Below are positions 1-7,857 of a stretch of 10,209 nucleotides of DNA, piece by piece. The notes under the pieces are model-generated. The model had not been told where the DNA came from. It saw nothing but the letters and a program-made list of their open reading frames with translations, and did no database searches. How positions within the stretch are numbered: position 1 is the stretch's first letter; every line of letters begins with the position of its first letter. The stretch comes from Gymnopilus junonius (Eukaryota > Basidiomycota > Agaricomycetes > Agaricales > Galerinaceae), in contig JADNYJ010000893.1 of assembly GCA_015501075.1 (NCBI GenBank), positions 1 through 10,209 of the forward strand, given 5' to 3'. The position numbers and the translations under genes are program-made.

Positions 1-68
1 AACAACTGCAGGAGATTCGTGGTCGGCAACAGCAGCAACAGAATCGCAATGGGTGCATTGTTATGTGA
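1..68 (+). CDS. 3' end of a gene ending in a CAAX-like box (partial)
   Basis: The third forward frame is open from the window edge to a TGA at 66-68. It reads about 21 residues, with a run of five glutamines and the ending N-G-C-I-V-M. Cys-Ile-Val-Met at the very C-terminus fits a CAAX prenylation box; a terminal Met normally favours farnesylation. Such tails occur on Ras/Rheb-type GTPases, G-protein gamma subunits and a few other membrane-tethered proteins. The visible part carries no catalytic motif, so the family is not decided; a Ras-like GTPase is only an inference. The gene converges on rpb7. The other two forward frames are also open for a while (to about 112 and 138), so the frame choice rests mainly on the CAAX ending. 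Confidence 0.4.
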   Translation, partial: QLQEIRGRQQQQQNRNGCIVM

Positions 69-476
69 GACTAGCGGAAATGACAGGTCTGTGTCCTGTG
101 CAGTGAGATCGAGTTCACTATGGTTGCGGGCTTTGTAACGTTCTTGGAGTTTCTTGTGATTGAAGTGCCCTTGTAGCTGGTGGAATGCATGTGGACATTC
201 TCCGTTAGTCTTCTAGTATTTGCTATGTTTTCAGTGATTGTATATTTGCGTTTGAAAGTGCGAATGCTGGGTAACATCATGTCATCATATGATTAGCGAA
301 ACAATAGTGTACAGAGGCATATGTAGGAGCCATAATCCACTCCACCAGCGGGCCGTATCGAAGAGTCTGAAGAGAAGATCAGACAGGGCTCGGGCTATTA
401 AGATGAACGAATACGCCCCTGATGCTCAAGGCCGACATTACAAAGCATAACTTACAACAATATCAATCCGAAATCC
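69..476. other. Convergent 3' intergenic region
   Basis: This 408-bp stretch lies between the stop of the CAAX-ending gene and the stop of rpb7 and should hold both 3' untranslated regions. A minus-strand open frame at 71-280 has a basic, low-information composition and no recognisable motif. I see no RNA gene, repeat or further coding region. Confidence 0.6.
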
Positions 477-1280
477 TCAGTCAATCACGCCCAAATGGTC
501 CTCTTTTATCGTGCCGATGGCGAACTACAGCAGAGAGAAATCAGTCCCTAATGTCATATCGATGTGGTTCAAGAAGATAAGGACGTACGATCTCTGTCGC
601 GTCGACACGCGTACCCACGATCTTTAGTCGAACTTTTGTGTTTTTCTCGATGATCTGTGGAGGATTTGGGTGTCAGAGGGGAGCTATAGGAGAGAGGTGT
701 CGTGAGCTTGATGTACCTGGTCTTCTGAGGCGAATGATGGTGGGTTGGAGTTTGGGTCGAATTTCATGTCGGGGTGAATGAGCTGGAAAGATTAAGTGAA
801 ATAGCATAACAATGGTGTAATTGGTGAGCGTACTTGATGAGACACGAAAACAGTCAGAGGTCCAACGTCCGCAAAGAAGCCCATCTATACTTGCATTCAG
901 AAAGAAGTAAATACTGTCATGTCGGCGCGTACCTTGTTGACATTGCTCACAACTCCGTCCACGACCTCTCCCTTGAAAGGCTTGAACACAATCGCGCGGT
1001 ATCTTGTGATGAACTCTGCTTGACCACTACCGCTAAGCACCATTCCCTTCCCGATGTCCAATATCGATACGACCGCGATGATGTATCCGAATTGACCTGA
1101 ACATGTGCCTTCTACGTCCGAGTACAGTTTTGACTCGAGAAAATTGAGCATGCGGGGACCGAAGTAGGACGGATGGAGAAGGATAGTGTGCGTCAGCTCT
1201 TTCTTCGTGTGCAGGCATTTTAATCAGTCTCTTTTCTTCTGGTTGAAGGGAATATAAGGAAGACATACGATGAAGAACAT
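477..1280 (-). CDS. rpb7: DNA-directed RNA polymerase II subunit RPB7
   Basis: Six exons read on the minus strand (1280-1269, 1202-933, 884-834, 782-717, 654-589, 524-477) join without a frame break into 170 residues; yeast Rpb7 has 171. All introns are GT-AG. RPB7 pairs with RPB4 to form the stalk of RNA polymerase II, which works in initiation and binds emerging RNA in the nucleus. Visible hallmarks are the MFFIKEL start, HPSYFGPRM (residues 14-22), DVEGTCSGQFGY (33-44), the IGKG loop, YRAIVFKPFKGEVVDG (72-87) at the junction of the tip and S1/OB domains, MGFFADVGPLTVFV, and a C-terminal IGTIKEDHLGVID. The 12-nt first exon is short but its donor (GTATGT) and the resulting N-terminus match the family. 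It is divergent from sdhC, with 166 bp between start codons. No rearrangement or missing key residue is seen. Confidence 0.97.
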
Positions 1281-1446
1281 GACAGGCGTAGCGGTAGAAT
1301 AGACGGCCAGTGCACGTGAATGTATCGGGTTACCGCTACGCCGGGGCGGAGTTTGATTGGGACAAGAGGCTTTCTCCGACGTTCACCTCGACCTCGAACA
1401 CGACCTTACTCTACTATTTAATAGCCGGCCTATATCGTGAGCAAAT
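1281..1446. promoter_or_regulatory. Bidirectional promoter between rpb7 and the SDH subunit gene
   Basis: Only 166 bp separate the two start codons, so both genes must take their core promoters from here. An ATTGG (1356-1360, an inverted CCAAT box) is a possible site for the HAP/NF-Y complex, which in fungi often drives respiratory genes; that link is inference. An AT-rich TATTTAATA (1415-1423) lies 24 bp before the sdhC start. A perfect 12-bp inverted repeat is listed separately. Confidence 0.65.
1285..1342. repeat. Perfect 12-bp inverted repeat in the shared promoter
   Basis: GGCGTAGCGGTA at 1285-1296 and its exact reverse complement TACCGCTACGCC at 1331-1342 are separated by 34 bp. The arms lie 5 bp upstream of the rpb7 start and about 105 bp upstream of the sdhC start. 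They could be paired sites for a regulator or form a stem in an rpb7 5' leader. The bound factor is unknown. Confidence 0.75.
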
Positions 1447-2232
1447 ATGATGTCGACAAGAGCTTTGGGACTTGGAGCGGCGCTTAGGAAGGCGGCGTTC
1501 TCGCCTAGTGTTGGTATGTCTCGTATCTGCTGGTGAGGTGTGGAGAGACGCTAATCGCTGTTTTGTATGCTCACAGTGCGCAACCAGGTCGTGCTGAGGA
1601 ACACTCTTGGAAAGAGGTACAGGCTTACCTTGTCAGCATTAACTGTAGTATCCTGACATGCTGGTGTTCCTTCTGCTTAGGTTCATTCAAATCGAGACAA
1701 TTACTCCCTCAACGGAACAAAACATCCTTAACCAACAACGCCTCAAGCGACCCAGCAGCCCTCATTTCACCATCTACCAACCTCAGCTCACATGGGTTGC
1801 CTCCATTGCTAACCGTATCACCGGTGTCGGACTCAGCGTCTGTGCGTTATCTCCGCTCCGCTGATTATGTCTTGTTTCCCTAACTCGCTTTGCTTAGTGC
1901 TCTACGGCTTCTCCATTGCCTACCTCGTTGCTCCCACCACCTTCGACAGCCAGCACGTCGTTGAGGTCGTCGCTGGCCTGCCCGAAGGCGTCAAATACGC
2001 CGGCAAGGCCATCCTCGCCGCCCCATTCTCCTTCCACGCCTTCAACGGTCTTCGTCATCTGTCCTGGGATGTGGTTAAATGTGCGTATCCCTTGCGCTAA
2101 TAGAAGTTTGGCCATGGTCTTCTAATCATTGACGTTTCTGTAGTCACGACTGTGAAGGGTGTCTATGCTACGGGATATGTTGTGCTGGGTGCTACAGCCA
2201 TTTCGACGGCTGTCTTGACCTTCTTAAAATAA
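1447..2232 (+). CDS. sdhC: Succinate dehydrogenase cytochrome b subunit (complex II, SDHC)
   Basis: Five exons (1447-1513, 1577-1616, 1681-1841, 1898-2080, 2144-2232) join cleanly into 179 residues. The protein is a haem- and quinone-binding membrane anchor of mitochondrial succinate dehydrogenase, which passes electrons from succinate to ubiquinone. The first ~40 residues are rich in Ala, Arg and Lys with no acidic residue, as in a mitochondrial targeting sequence. The family signature RPSSPHFTIYQPQLTW (59-74) is followed by SIANRITG, whose S77 and R81 match the quinone-site Ser and Arg of bacterial SdhC. HAFNGLRHLSWD (136-147) contains the expected haem ligand H136. Three hydrophobic segments are visible, near 82-101, 126-146 and 157-178. 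Two ATGs are in tandem at the start; I took the first. The AATAAA at 2228-2233 overlaps the stop codon. Confidence 0.97.
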
Positions 2233-2387
2233 AGTAATAGATGCTCCTTTCTTCAATGCAGAATTCCTTTATTGTTATAGTCGGGATAGAGACACTTTTG
2301 AAGTTAAGAGCTTCCGTGCATTATTGGTAGTACTTGGGTCTATTGCCTTGAGACTTTCTTGCTGCTCTAGGTTAACTAAAATGTATT

Positions 2388-2460
2388 GGCCGGCTAGCTC
2401 AGTTGGTTAGAGCGTCGTGCTAATAACGCGAAGGTCTTGGGTTCGATCCCCACGTTGCCA
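2388..2460 (+). tRNA. tRNA-Ile, anticodon AAU
   Basis: The cloverleaf is clear. The 5' acceptor strand is GGCCGGC, the D arm is GCTC-AGTTGGTTA-GAGC, and the anticodon stem TCGTG/CGCGA encloses the loop CTAATAA with anticodon AAT at 2422-2424. The T arm has the TTCGATC loop. No intron is present. A TTTT at 2467-2470 can serve as Pol III terminator. Two defects stand out: the 3' acceptor strand reads GTTGCC where GTTGGCC is needed to pair with the 5' strand, leaving one C unpaired, and the outermost T-stem pair is T-C. The gene may be functional with one base lost in the assembly, or may be a tRNA pseudogene. It sits in the 351-bp gap between sdhC and vps28. Confidence 0.85.
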
Positions 2461-2583
2461 CTAACATTTTGAAGTTCACATTTTTTTAAATTTGAAATTT
2501 AGTAACTCACATGACTCCTCTAAGTAAAGCACTTTTTGTTTTAGCCTTTCAAGTTTCTTCTTGTACATAGCTTCTCATCGACC

Positions 2584-3649
2584 ATGAGCACCGCGATATC
2601 TCTCGACGAAGAAGTTCGTTACACACCAGCAACGCCGAACGTGAAAAGTATAGCAATCTAGCAACTCTTTTTGGCATTATCGTCGCCCTTGATTATCTAG
2701 AGAGGCATATGTGCGGGATTCAGTCACTGCAGCTGAGTGCGTTGGTCATTTGTTATTTTATCCAAACCCATTTCTCTCTAGTCTCCTTTTTTTTCGTCTT
2801 TACTGCCTTTGGCGAGGCAATTGTACTGAGCATAGTCGTCTTATTTGAAGAGGTATTCGCCAGCATGTACCCGTCTCTTATCGCAGTACAAGACCATGCT
2901 GAAGCTCGTGGCGGATGACGTGCCGAGTATCGACGAGTTTATGAAGCGATATCGGGTGAGCTTCTCTATTCTATCAGAACACCCTTCATCTCCTGCCTGA
3001 TAGCGCTAATGCTGATGATTCTTGCATCTCTCGCGTTAGATGGACCATCCGGCTGCGCTTCATCGAATAAAAGTCGGTGTACCCGCCACTGTGGAACATT
3101 CGAGCGAGGCTGGACCAGAAACGGGCAAATGGATCGCAGAAACGACGCAGGTTCGTCCATCCTTTCATCCACGTCCTCCTTCCTCCCTCTTCCTCTTCAA
3201 AGAAAGCTACTTACACTCTTCTCTTTCCAACCACAGAGCTTTATCACCTTCATGGACGGCCTTCGACTCCGCATGCGCGCCAAGGACCAGCTGCATCCCA
3301 TGTTGCAGGAGCTCGTTACGGGGTACGCGAGGTTCAAGGGGAGCAAGGATTGGGAAGGTCGGAGTAAGATGGTTTCGTGGTACGTTTACCTCTCTGCCCA
3401 GTCCTTGATTTGGTTGGGGCTTTGCTCTGATTCCGCTTAATCTTTATAGGTTGATCACGCTAAATGGGATGAAAGCCTCAGAAGAGCTGACGGAGGAGCA
3501 GTCTCGGCAGGTATGGACGATCCACTTCCGTGTTCCCATCCGACCCTTTTCTGATTGTTATTGGCGGATAGCTGATATTTGACGTCGAACACGCCTATGC
3601 AGAGTTCTTCCGGAGTCTGGGAGGGGACAAGGATAGTCATGTTTCCTGA
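2584..3649 (+). CDS. vps28: ESCRT-I subunit VPS28 (two single-base frame breaks in exon 1)
   Basis: Six exons (2584-2736, 2853-2955, 3040-3150, 3237-3379, 3450-3510, 3572-3649) give about 216 residues, close to the ~220 of animal VPS28. VPS28 is a core subunit of ESCRT-I, which sorts ubiquitinated cargo into multivesicular endosomes. The N-terminal part shows SLDEEVR, NAEREKYSNLATLF, DYLER and DVPSIDEFMKRYRMDHPAAL. The C-terminal four-helix domain, which recruits ESCRT-II in other species, begins at SFITFMDGLRLRMRAKDQLH and includes WEGRSKMVSW, LNGMKASEELTEEQSRQ and IFDVEHAYAEFF. Exon 1 changes frame twice: one base is missing near 2619-2620 (a T run, just after EEVR) and one near 2704-2705 (a G run, just after LER). 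Both sides of each break match the family. All splice sites are normal, so an assembly error is more likely than a pseudogene. Confidence 0.95.
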
Positions 3650-4235
3650 CTGGTCGTTGTTAATGATTCAATTTTCTGCATTTGTACATTACGCTGGTCT
3701 CAATCAAGGGGTTTCACGGAATCGATGTTGTCGTTATCTCGGGATTCGGTAAAGCTCAAGGATTCAAGATTATGGTCTGCTAGGTCGCTTCCTGCATCCA
3801 AGGATAGGAAAACAAATACATGCGACGATTAATAATGCTATACGAGGTGCGTGAGCGCTGTACTTCAATATCTCTTAAAAGGTCGGATGGCTTTTTTCAC
3901 CCCACTTCAAACGAGAGCTCGTGTTGCTCGTGGTGAATGCGTGGATCGTGATCAATCGTAGCTGCAAACAAGTTGGATGACCCTCTGGAGCCGAATATAA
4001 TTCAAGAAGCCTTAATTGCAATGGCTACTTCAAAGTGCAAGTAGAGAGCCGTACTTGAACTGGTTTGATATCGATCGCCTTGGCTATTCCATCTTGCACA
4101 CCACACCTACTGGCATCTGCTTAAGCTAATACGGTCGCACAAAAAGGTGATATGTAGAGTGGTATGTGCCTTTAAAAAGTACTATTTCTTGGATCACGGA
4201 ACTCATTGCTCACTTGCAGCACATAATTCGCTCGA
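3650..4235. other. Intergenic region without a recognisable gene
   Basis: This stretch of about 590 bp follows the vps28 stop. I read both strands and found no conserved motif, tRNA or repeat. The first part should include the vps28 3' untranslated region; the last part would be the promoter of the truncated GTPase fragment. Confidence 0.5.
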
Positions 4236-4379
4236 ATGGGTAAAAGGGAAGAGAAACCGGAGTCAAGAGACATCGTCATTCTGTGGGTATTTATTGCCCT
4301 TCCTACGCTAATCACATCTCACATTTTGTTCAGAGTAATGGGCGCAACTGGCTCAGGAAAGAGGGGTAGCAATCTGTAG
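4236..4379 (+). pseudogene. Truncated 5' end of a P-loop (G-domain) NTPase
   Basis: An ATG at 4236 opens a short exon (4236-4282) reading MGKREEKPESRDIVIL. A 51-nt intron follows (4283-4333, GTGGGT to CAG, with a CTAAT branch site), then a second exon reading VMGATGSGK and a TAG at 4377-4379. Beta strand 1 followed by GATGSGK is a Walker A motif. The arrangement resembles the AIG1/septin-like 'G-domain' proteins that are abundant in mushroom genomes. The Ser/Thr that should follow the Lys, and the helix after it, are missing: the reading jumps to RGSNL and stops. GSNL itself resembles residues normally found several positions further on, which suggests an internal deletion of roughly 20 bp. 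No switch I, DTPG or other G-domain motif is seen downstream. I read it as a gene relic. Confidence 0.55.
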
Positions 4380-4470
4380 GGTTATTAGAGGGTGCGATCT
4401 CGTTTTTCTAAGCAACGGTCTTCATGCCAGTGCGAAGACACCTCCGGATAGACATCTGCCGCTGGATGTG

Positions 4471-4488
4471 TGTGCACAATTGTGCACA
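4471..4488. repeat. Perfect 18-bp palindrome
   Basis: TGTGCACAATTGTGCACA equals its own reverse complement over 18 bp. It lies about 90 bp after the broken GTPase fragment. It could be a dimeric regulator site or a chance palindrome; no nearby promoter clearly uses it. Confidence 0.8.
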
Positions 4489-5250
4489 TACTTAGCCGCA
4501 GCACAATCCGAGCTGATTGTGACTTGACCGTTATTTTGATGCTCCTTTGCACTTTCCGCCTTACTCCTTTCACCGATTTCCTTCGAGAAGAATACAAGGA
4601 CACGTAACATATTTGTAGCGGGGAATCTAATCTTCCTTCCATTCCACCTTTCATTGTGGTTTGCCCACACCCTTGGAGGTTGTCAGCCAAGCCAGCGTAT
4701 GCCATCCGACCTCGAGTCTCCGAGGTCCTCACAGAATCTAATTACGAATTCTTCTCCGTCCCTGACCGCAGTCGGCACTGGCTATACTTATTTTCTTCGT
4801 TTGACTGCTAGGGTATCTCGCTAGAGGGTATTGACATTGGCAGCGCGACTGAACAAGCGGTTTGTTTCCATCGCCTACCGCCTACCGCAACTACTGAATA
4901 AGGGGACCGAGGTGTTGGCTAGAGCCTTGGACTGTAAAAAAGTACCCTGTCTCCATCGCACAATGCGGCGTATGAGATGAGGATACTCAGATTGAGCGCT
5001 TGCCAGACCGCACGCTCTGCAGAACGATCTCCTCAGCTTTTCCCGCCCTGGGCTAAGGTATAGTGAGTCGAGGTAATTTGGAGGCGGGCGTTGTTCTCAG
5101 CTGGCTGATTCCTTGATCGATTATGCGACTTCGTTACTCCCAACGACACTGATAGGAGGCTTACCTAGGAACTGCGGAGTGGCAGTCCATGCAGGTAACG
5201 ACCAAACCTTCCTCATATTTGCGCTTTTCATTCTGTTACCCTCTTGATAG

Positions 5251-5297
5251 AACCGTGATTTGAACGTCGAAAATCCTGATACTGAGCTACCTGTGGC
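5251..5297 (-). pseudogene. Possible tRNA-like remnant
   Basis: Read on the minus strand, GTAGCTCAGT resembles a tRNA D arm, and about 20 bases later GTTCAAATC resembles a T loop. The anticodon arm that should lie between them is essentially missing, and the two ends do not form an acceptor stem. At best this is a fragment with an internal deletion; chance similarity is quite possible. Confidence 0.2.
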
Positions 5298-6058
5298 TTA
5301 GAAACAGGCAGAACGTACTAGCATCCCCCTTGCGTAATCCCAGGCTTTTGACTCTTCGACTTCGTTCTCGCACCAATTGCGCTGCTGTTGCTCCGGTTAC
5401 ACCACGTCAATTCTATCAGCTAATCAAATGTTGGAATTTGACACTGCTTTGATTTTTGAAATGTTGAATCAACGGCATTCAAATTTGTACCTCTCCTCTG
5501 CTGCTGGGTTGGTATTCTTGTACTATCACCAAGGTCTGAATCCTAATAATTGCCTTCGGTCTGTCGAAGTATCCCGAACAAGCTGAGAGATTGTGTCCTT
5601 TACCTCAAGAATACGTTCCACTAATAGTGACAGTTCTATTAACAGTCGACCACTGGATTCTTATTTATAGCTTGTCGCGAGTTTCGCAAGTATTGCCTTC
5701 GCTGTTCGTCCAAGCTATTTTATGATCCATACTGATTATTCCTGATCCTTTGTGATCAACAGCCTCATTCTTATAAGGCGCGTAGGTAGGGAACCGCTTG
5801 TGATGTTCTCCTTTGCTTTTCTGTCATTACTACGCTCATTCAAGAGGCTTCCTATCCGGAATACTAAGGTCGCATGGACTGTTTACAACACGGCGCTGCC
5901 CTTGACATTGTCTTCCTATATCTCAACCTCACTCATTTAGTCTCGTCTCTGGTGACTGTCGCCATGTTACCACTCAGACATTTTGGACAATGCAGAAACG
6001 TTGGATTGAGAAAAGGGCTTGAGGTAAGCACATCTCGCCTCCTCCTTAGCATTCCATT

Positions 6059-6267
6059 TTGCTCAGGGAGTCGATTCAAAAGGCTTGTCCGCTTTTGCAC
6101 TTTCAAGGTCTGAAAATAATGCTATTTTGCGAAGCTGTCGACTTAAATTCTGCCAGGTTCCGAGAGCCTTCCTATGCTGAAACTAAAAAGGCCGCCGCCG
6201 AGTACGAGTGTTTCCTGGAAAACCTTGGTATATATTTTGGCTATAAGGTCGAAAGCGGTGGTCGGAA
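6059..6267 (+). CDS. Unrecognised coding-like segment
   Basis: One frame is open for about 70 codons and has a protein-like composition, including FREPSYAETKKAAAEYECF and NLGIYFGYKVESGGR. It ends at a good donor site (GTGAGT at 6268-6273). The next plausible acceptor is the TTAG ending at 6320, which would lead into the exon of the membrane protein. However, that 53-nt intron puts the two parts in different frames, so the join needs either a second splice or a base error. I recognise no domain. It may be an exon of the ectodomain of the 6321-7330 gene, or a separate relic. Confidence 0.28.
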
Positions 6268-6320
6268 GTGAGTTTATTTCGTTCTCCAAGCAAAACGCGT
6301 CTGAGAGTATTTTGAATTAG

Positions 6321-7330
6321 CACCGACCAATTTCCTGGGGCCGAAGACAACGTTGAATGAATTTCAGGCCGGTATATTTATTCGAGATAATGGAGTGAGC
6401 GATAAAGGAGGTTCACTTATCATCATCCTCGTCGTTGTCGTTCTGGCGCTGCTTTTGGGCTCAGCGTTTATTGTCATAATCTTGGAGATCGTCAATCGAA
6501 GGAAGGAGGACATAGAAGAGAAGGAGAGGATTACTACAATGGCCATGCACAGTCTGAGTTGAGTAAATGCCGCTGTTCGAAGCTTGGAGAATCACGAACA
6601 TATTCCTCCTGCAGGCACGCATTCTGACATTGGGGCTTCGGGTTCCCCCAAGCCTGCGTTGGTGTCCCGTGCATACAAACAGCACCATGGCGATCTGTCG
6701 AGATTTCCTGGCAACGTTCAAGGCATTCAGCGGTCAACGACTCCTGGAGACTTTATCTTGCCTGCGGAGGGTTCACTAATCACACCACTTTCCTCAACAT
6801 CTCCTCAATTAGCTGTTGTTAGATCCACACCCACACCCAGGACGTCACCATTCCTATCACTCGATCTCGCTGCCTTAGGAGATCCATACCCGAGCCCAAC
6901 AAAAGAGACACAAGATCCAGCAGTGCAGTCAATGTCTTCGAGGTCAAGCACTGGCTGGCTCTCTCATTTACGATCAAATAGTCTCAACCCTCTTTCACGG
7001 CAAGCTAGTTCATCCAGCTTTTTCTCGAGCAGTGGAGCGAGATCTATAGTACGCCTATTTTCGTCTAGCACGAATCTGTACGATGAGCCCGCACTGTCGG
7101 ATACAAGAAGTGATGTTCTTTCTGTGCAGTTATCAAGAAATTCGTCGATGGTGACCGTTCGTGGTGGTACTAGCACTATGGGGAGGAACGGGAGCATTAT
7201 GTCATCAGTTGCTATTACCGAAAGACAAAGAGAGCTCATGGATGAACAAGGAGGCGGAGAAAGGCGGGACTACGGATTACATGGGATCCCCCTTGCTCCT
7301 ATTCACCTTCCTATGGCGGCCAAAATGTGA
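6321..7330 (+). CDS. Single-pass membrane protein with Ser-rich tail (5' end unresolved)
   Basis: Two exons are proposed, 6321-6557 and 6615-7330, in one frame. The first carries an almost purely hydrophobic segment, SLIIILVVVVLALLLGSAF and onward (about 6413-6490), followed by NRRKEDIEEKER, whose positive charges place the rest in the cytoplasm. The frame then meets TGA at 6560-6562, but a 57-nt GT-AG intron (6558-6614, GTTGAG to GCAG) removes the stop and restores the same frame. The second exon encodes about 237 residues rich in Ser, Pro, Thr and Arg, for example SSRSSTGWLSHLRSNSLN and SRQASSSSFFSSSGAR, and ends MAAKM. This looks like a disordered, possibly phosphorylated tail. No domain is recognised. 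The exon begins after a TTAG acceptor, so a true start lies upstream. The donor is not the strongest type, so the join is inferred. Confidence 0.5.
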
Positions 7331-7547
7331 CTTTCGATGAGCCGTGTTCTTGTCGCGTAATTCATCTTTGCAATCATATGCACTTCTCTGATCTCTGGAG
7401 TTGTGTCGGTCTCTGTTGCTTCAAGGCATTTTATTCCATCGAGTAAGCTTCATGACCAATCCATAGAAAATGATGATAAATGACAGTGCTTGTTACAATT
7501 CCTCATGCATCTCAGTAAGAATCCGACTGACCGTGGATTTCAGTTGT

Positions 7548-7857
7548 TCAATACTCCCACTGCTTTTGCGAAGCGCCGGTGATCGCTCGATAATTCAAAC
7601 TACATGGATCTAGTCTACTCGGACTATTGCTGTCTGTCAAGGTTGGGACCCAGGTATTCTGAGAGGGATTCCCACTCCATAGCTTATTGTTCGCATTTCG
7701 ATTATGGCCGCCGGTGAGCGCTTTGAAAGGGTCATCATATCCTGTAGTGTAAGAGAGTGAGAGAAAATAAAAATAAACCGAAGATATACCGATAAACCTA
7801 TTTGATGTTTTTGGGTACGACGCCCATGCGTGTAAATAATTCGAGTCTAAAATCTCA
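7548..7857 (-). CDS. Unrecognised two-exon open frame (partial)
   Basis: On the minus strand, 7857-7790 and 7741-7548 join across a 48-nt intron (GTATAT to ACAG, pyrimidine-rich before the acceptor) into 86 open codons ending in TGA at 7548-7550. The reading includes EILDSNYLHAWASY, GYDDPFKALTGGHNRNANN and NTWVPTLTDSNSPSR, and closes with QKQWEY. The composition is Asn-, Ser- and Gly-rich, as in secreted fungal proteins. The 5' side stops at a possible acceptor (GGCAAG, minus strand, 7858-7863), so a start exon should lie further right; I found no ATG with a signal peptide that joins in phase. I recognise no family. Spliced openness and composition are the only support. Confidence 0.38.

Larger units (their letters stand above)
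4380..6058. other. Long stretch with no gene I can support
   Basis: Both strands contain short open frames (for example about 115 and 82 residues overlapping each other on the minus strand at 4385-4732, and 69 residues at 5377-5586 on the plus strand), but none has a recognisable domain or a convincing intron pattern. Two small elements, a palindrome and a tRNA-like remnant, are listed separately. CGCCTACCGCCTACCGC near 4870-4888 is a short tandem duplication. Upstream exons of the membrane-protein gene at 6321-7330 may lie here, but I could not assemble them. Confidence 0.45.

Noticed and set aside
3009..3440. A 143-codon plus-strand open frame over vps28
   Set aside because: It runs through two vps28 introns; only its part at 3237-3379 is the true vps28 frame, and the frame before that is not conserved.
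4385..4732. Minus-strand open frames of 115 and 82 codons
   Set aside because: They overlap each other in different frames, show no domain or splice pattern, and contain the palindrome; chance openness is the simpler reading.
5377..5940. Plus-strand open frames of 69 and 62 codons
   Set aside because: No start context, motif or compatible splice sites; I could not connect them to the membrane-protein gene.
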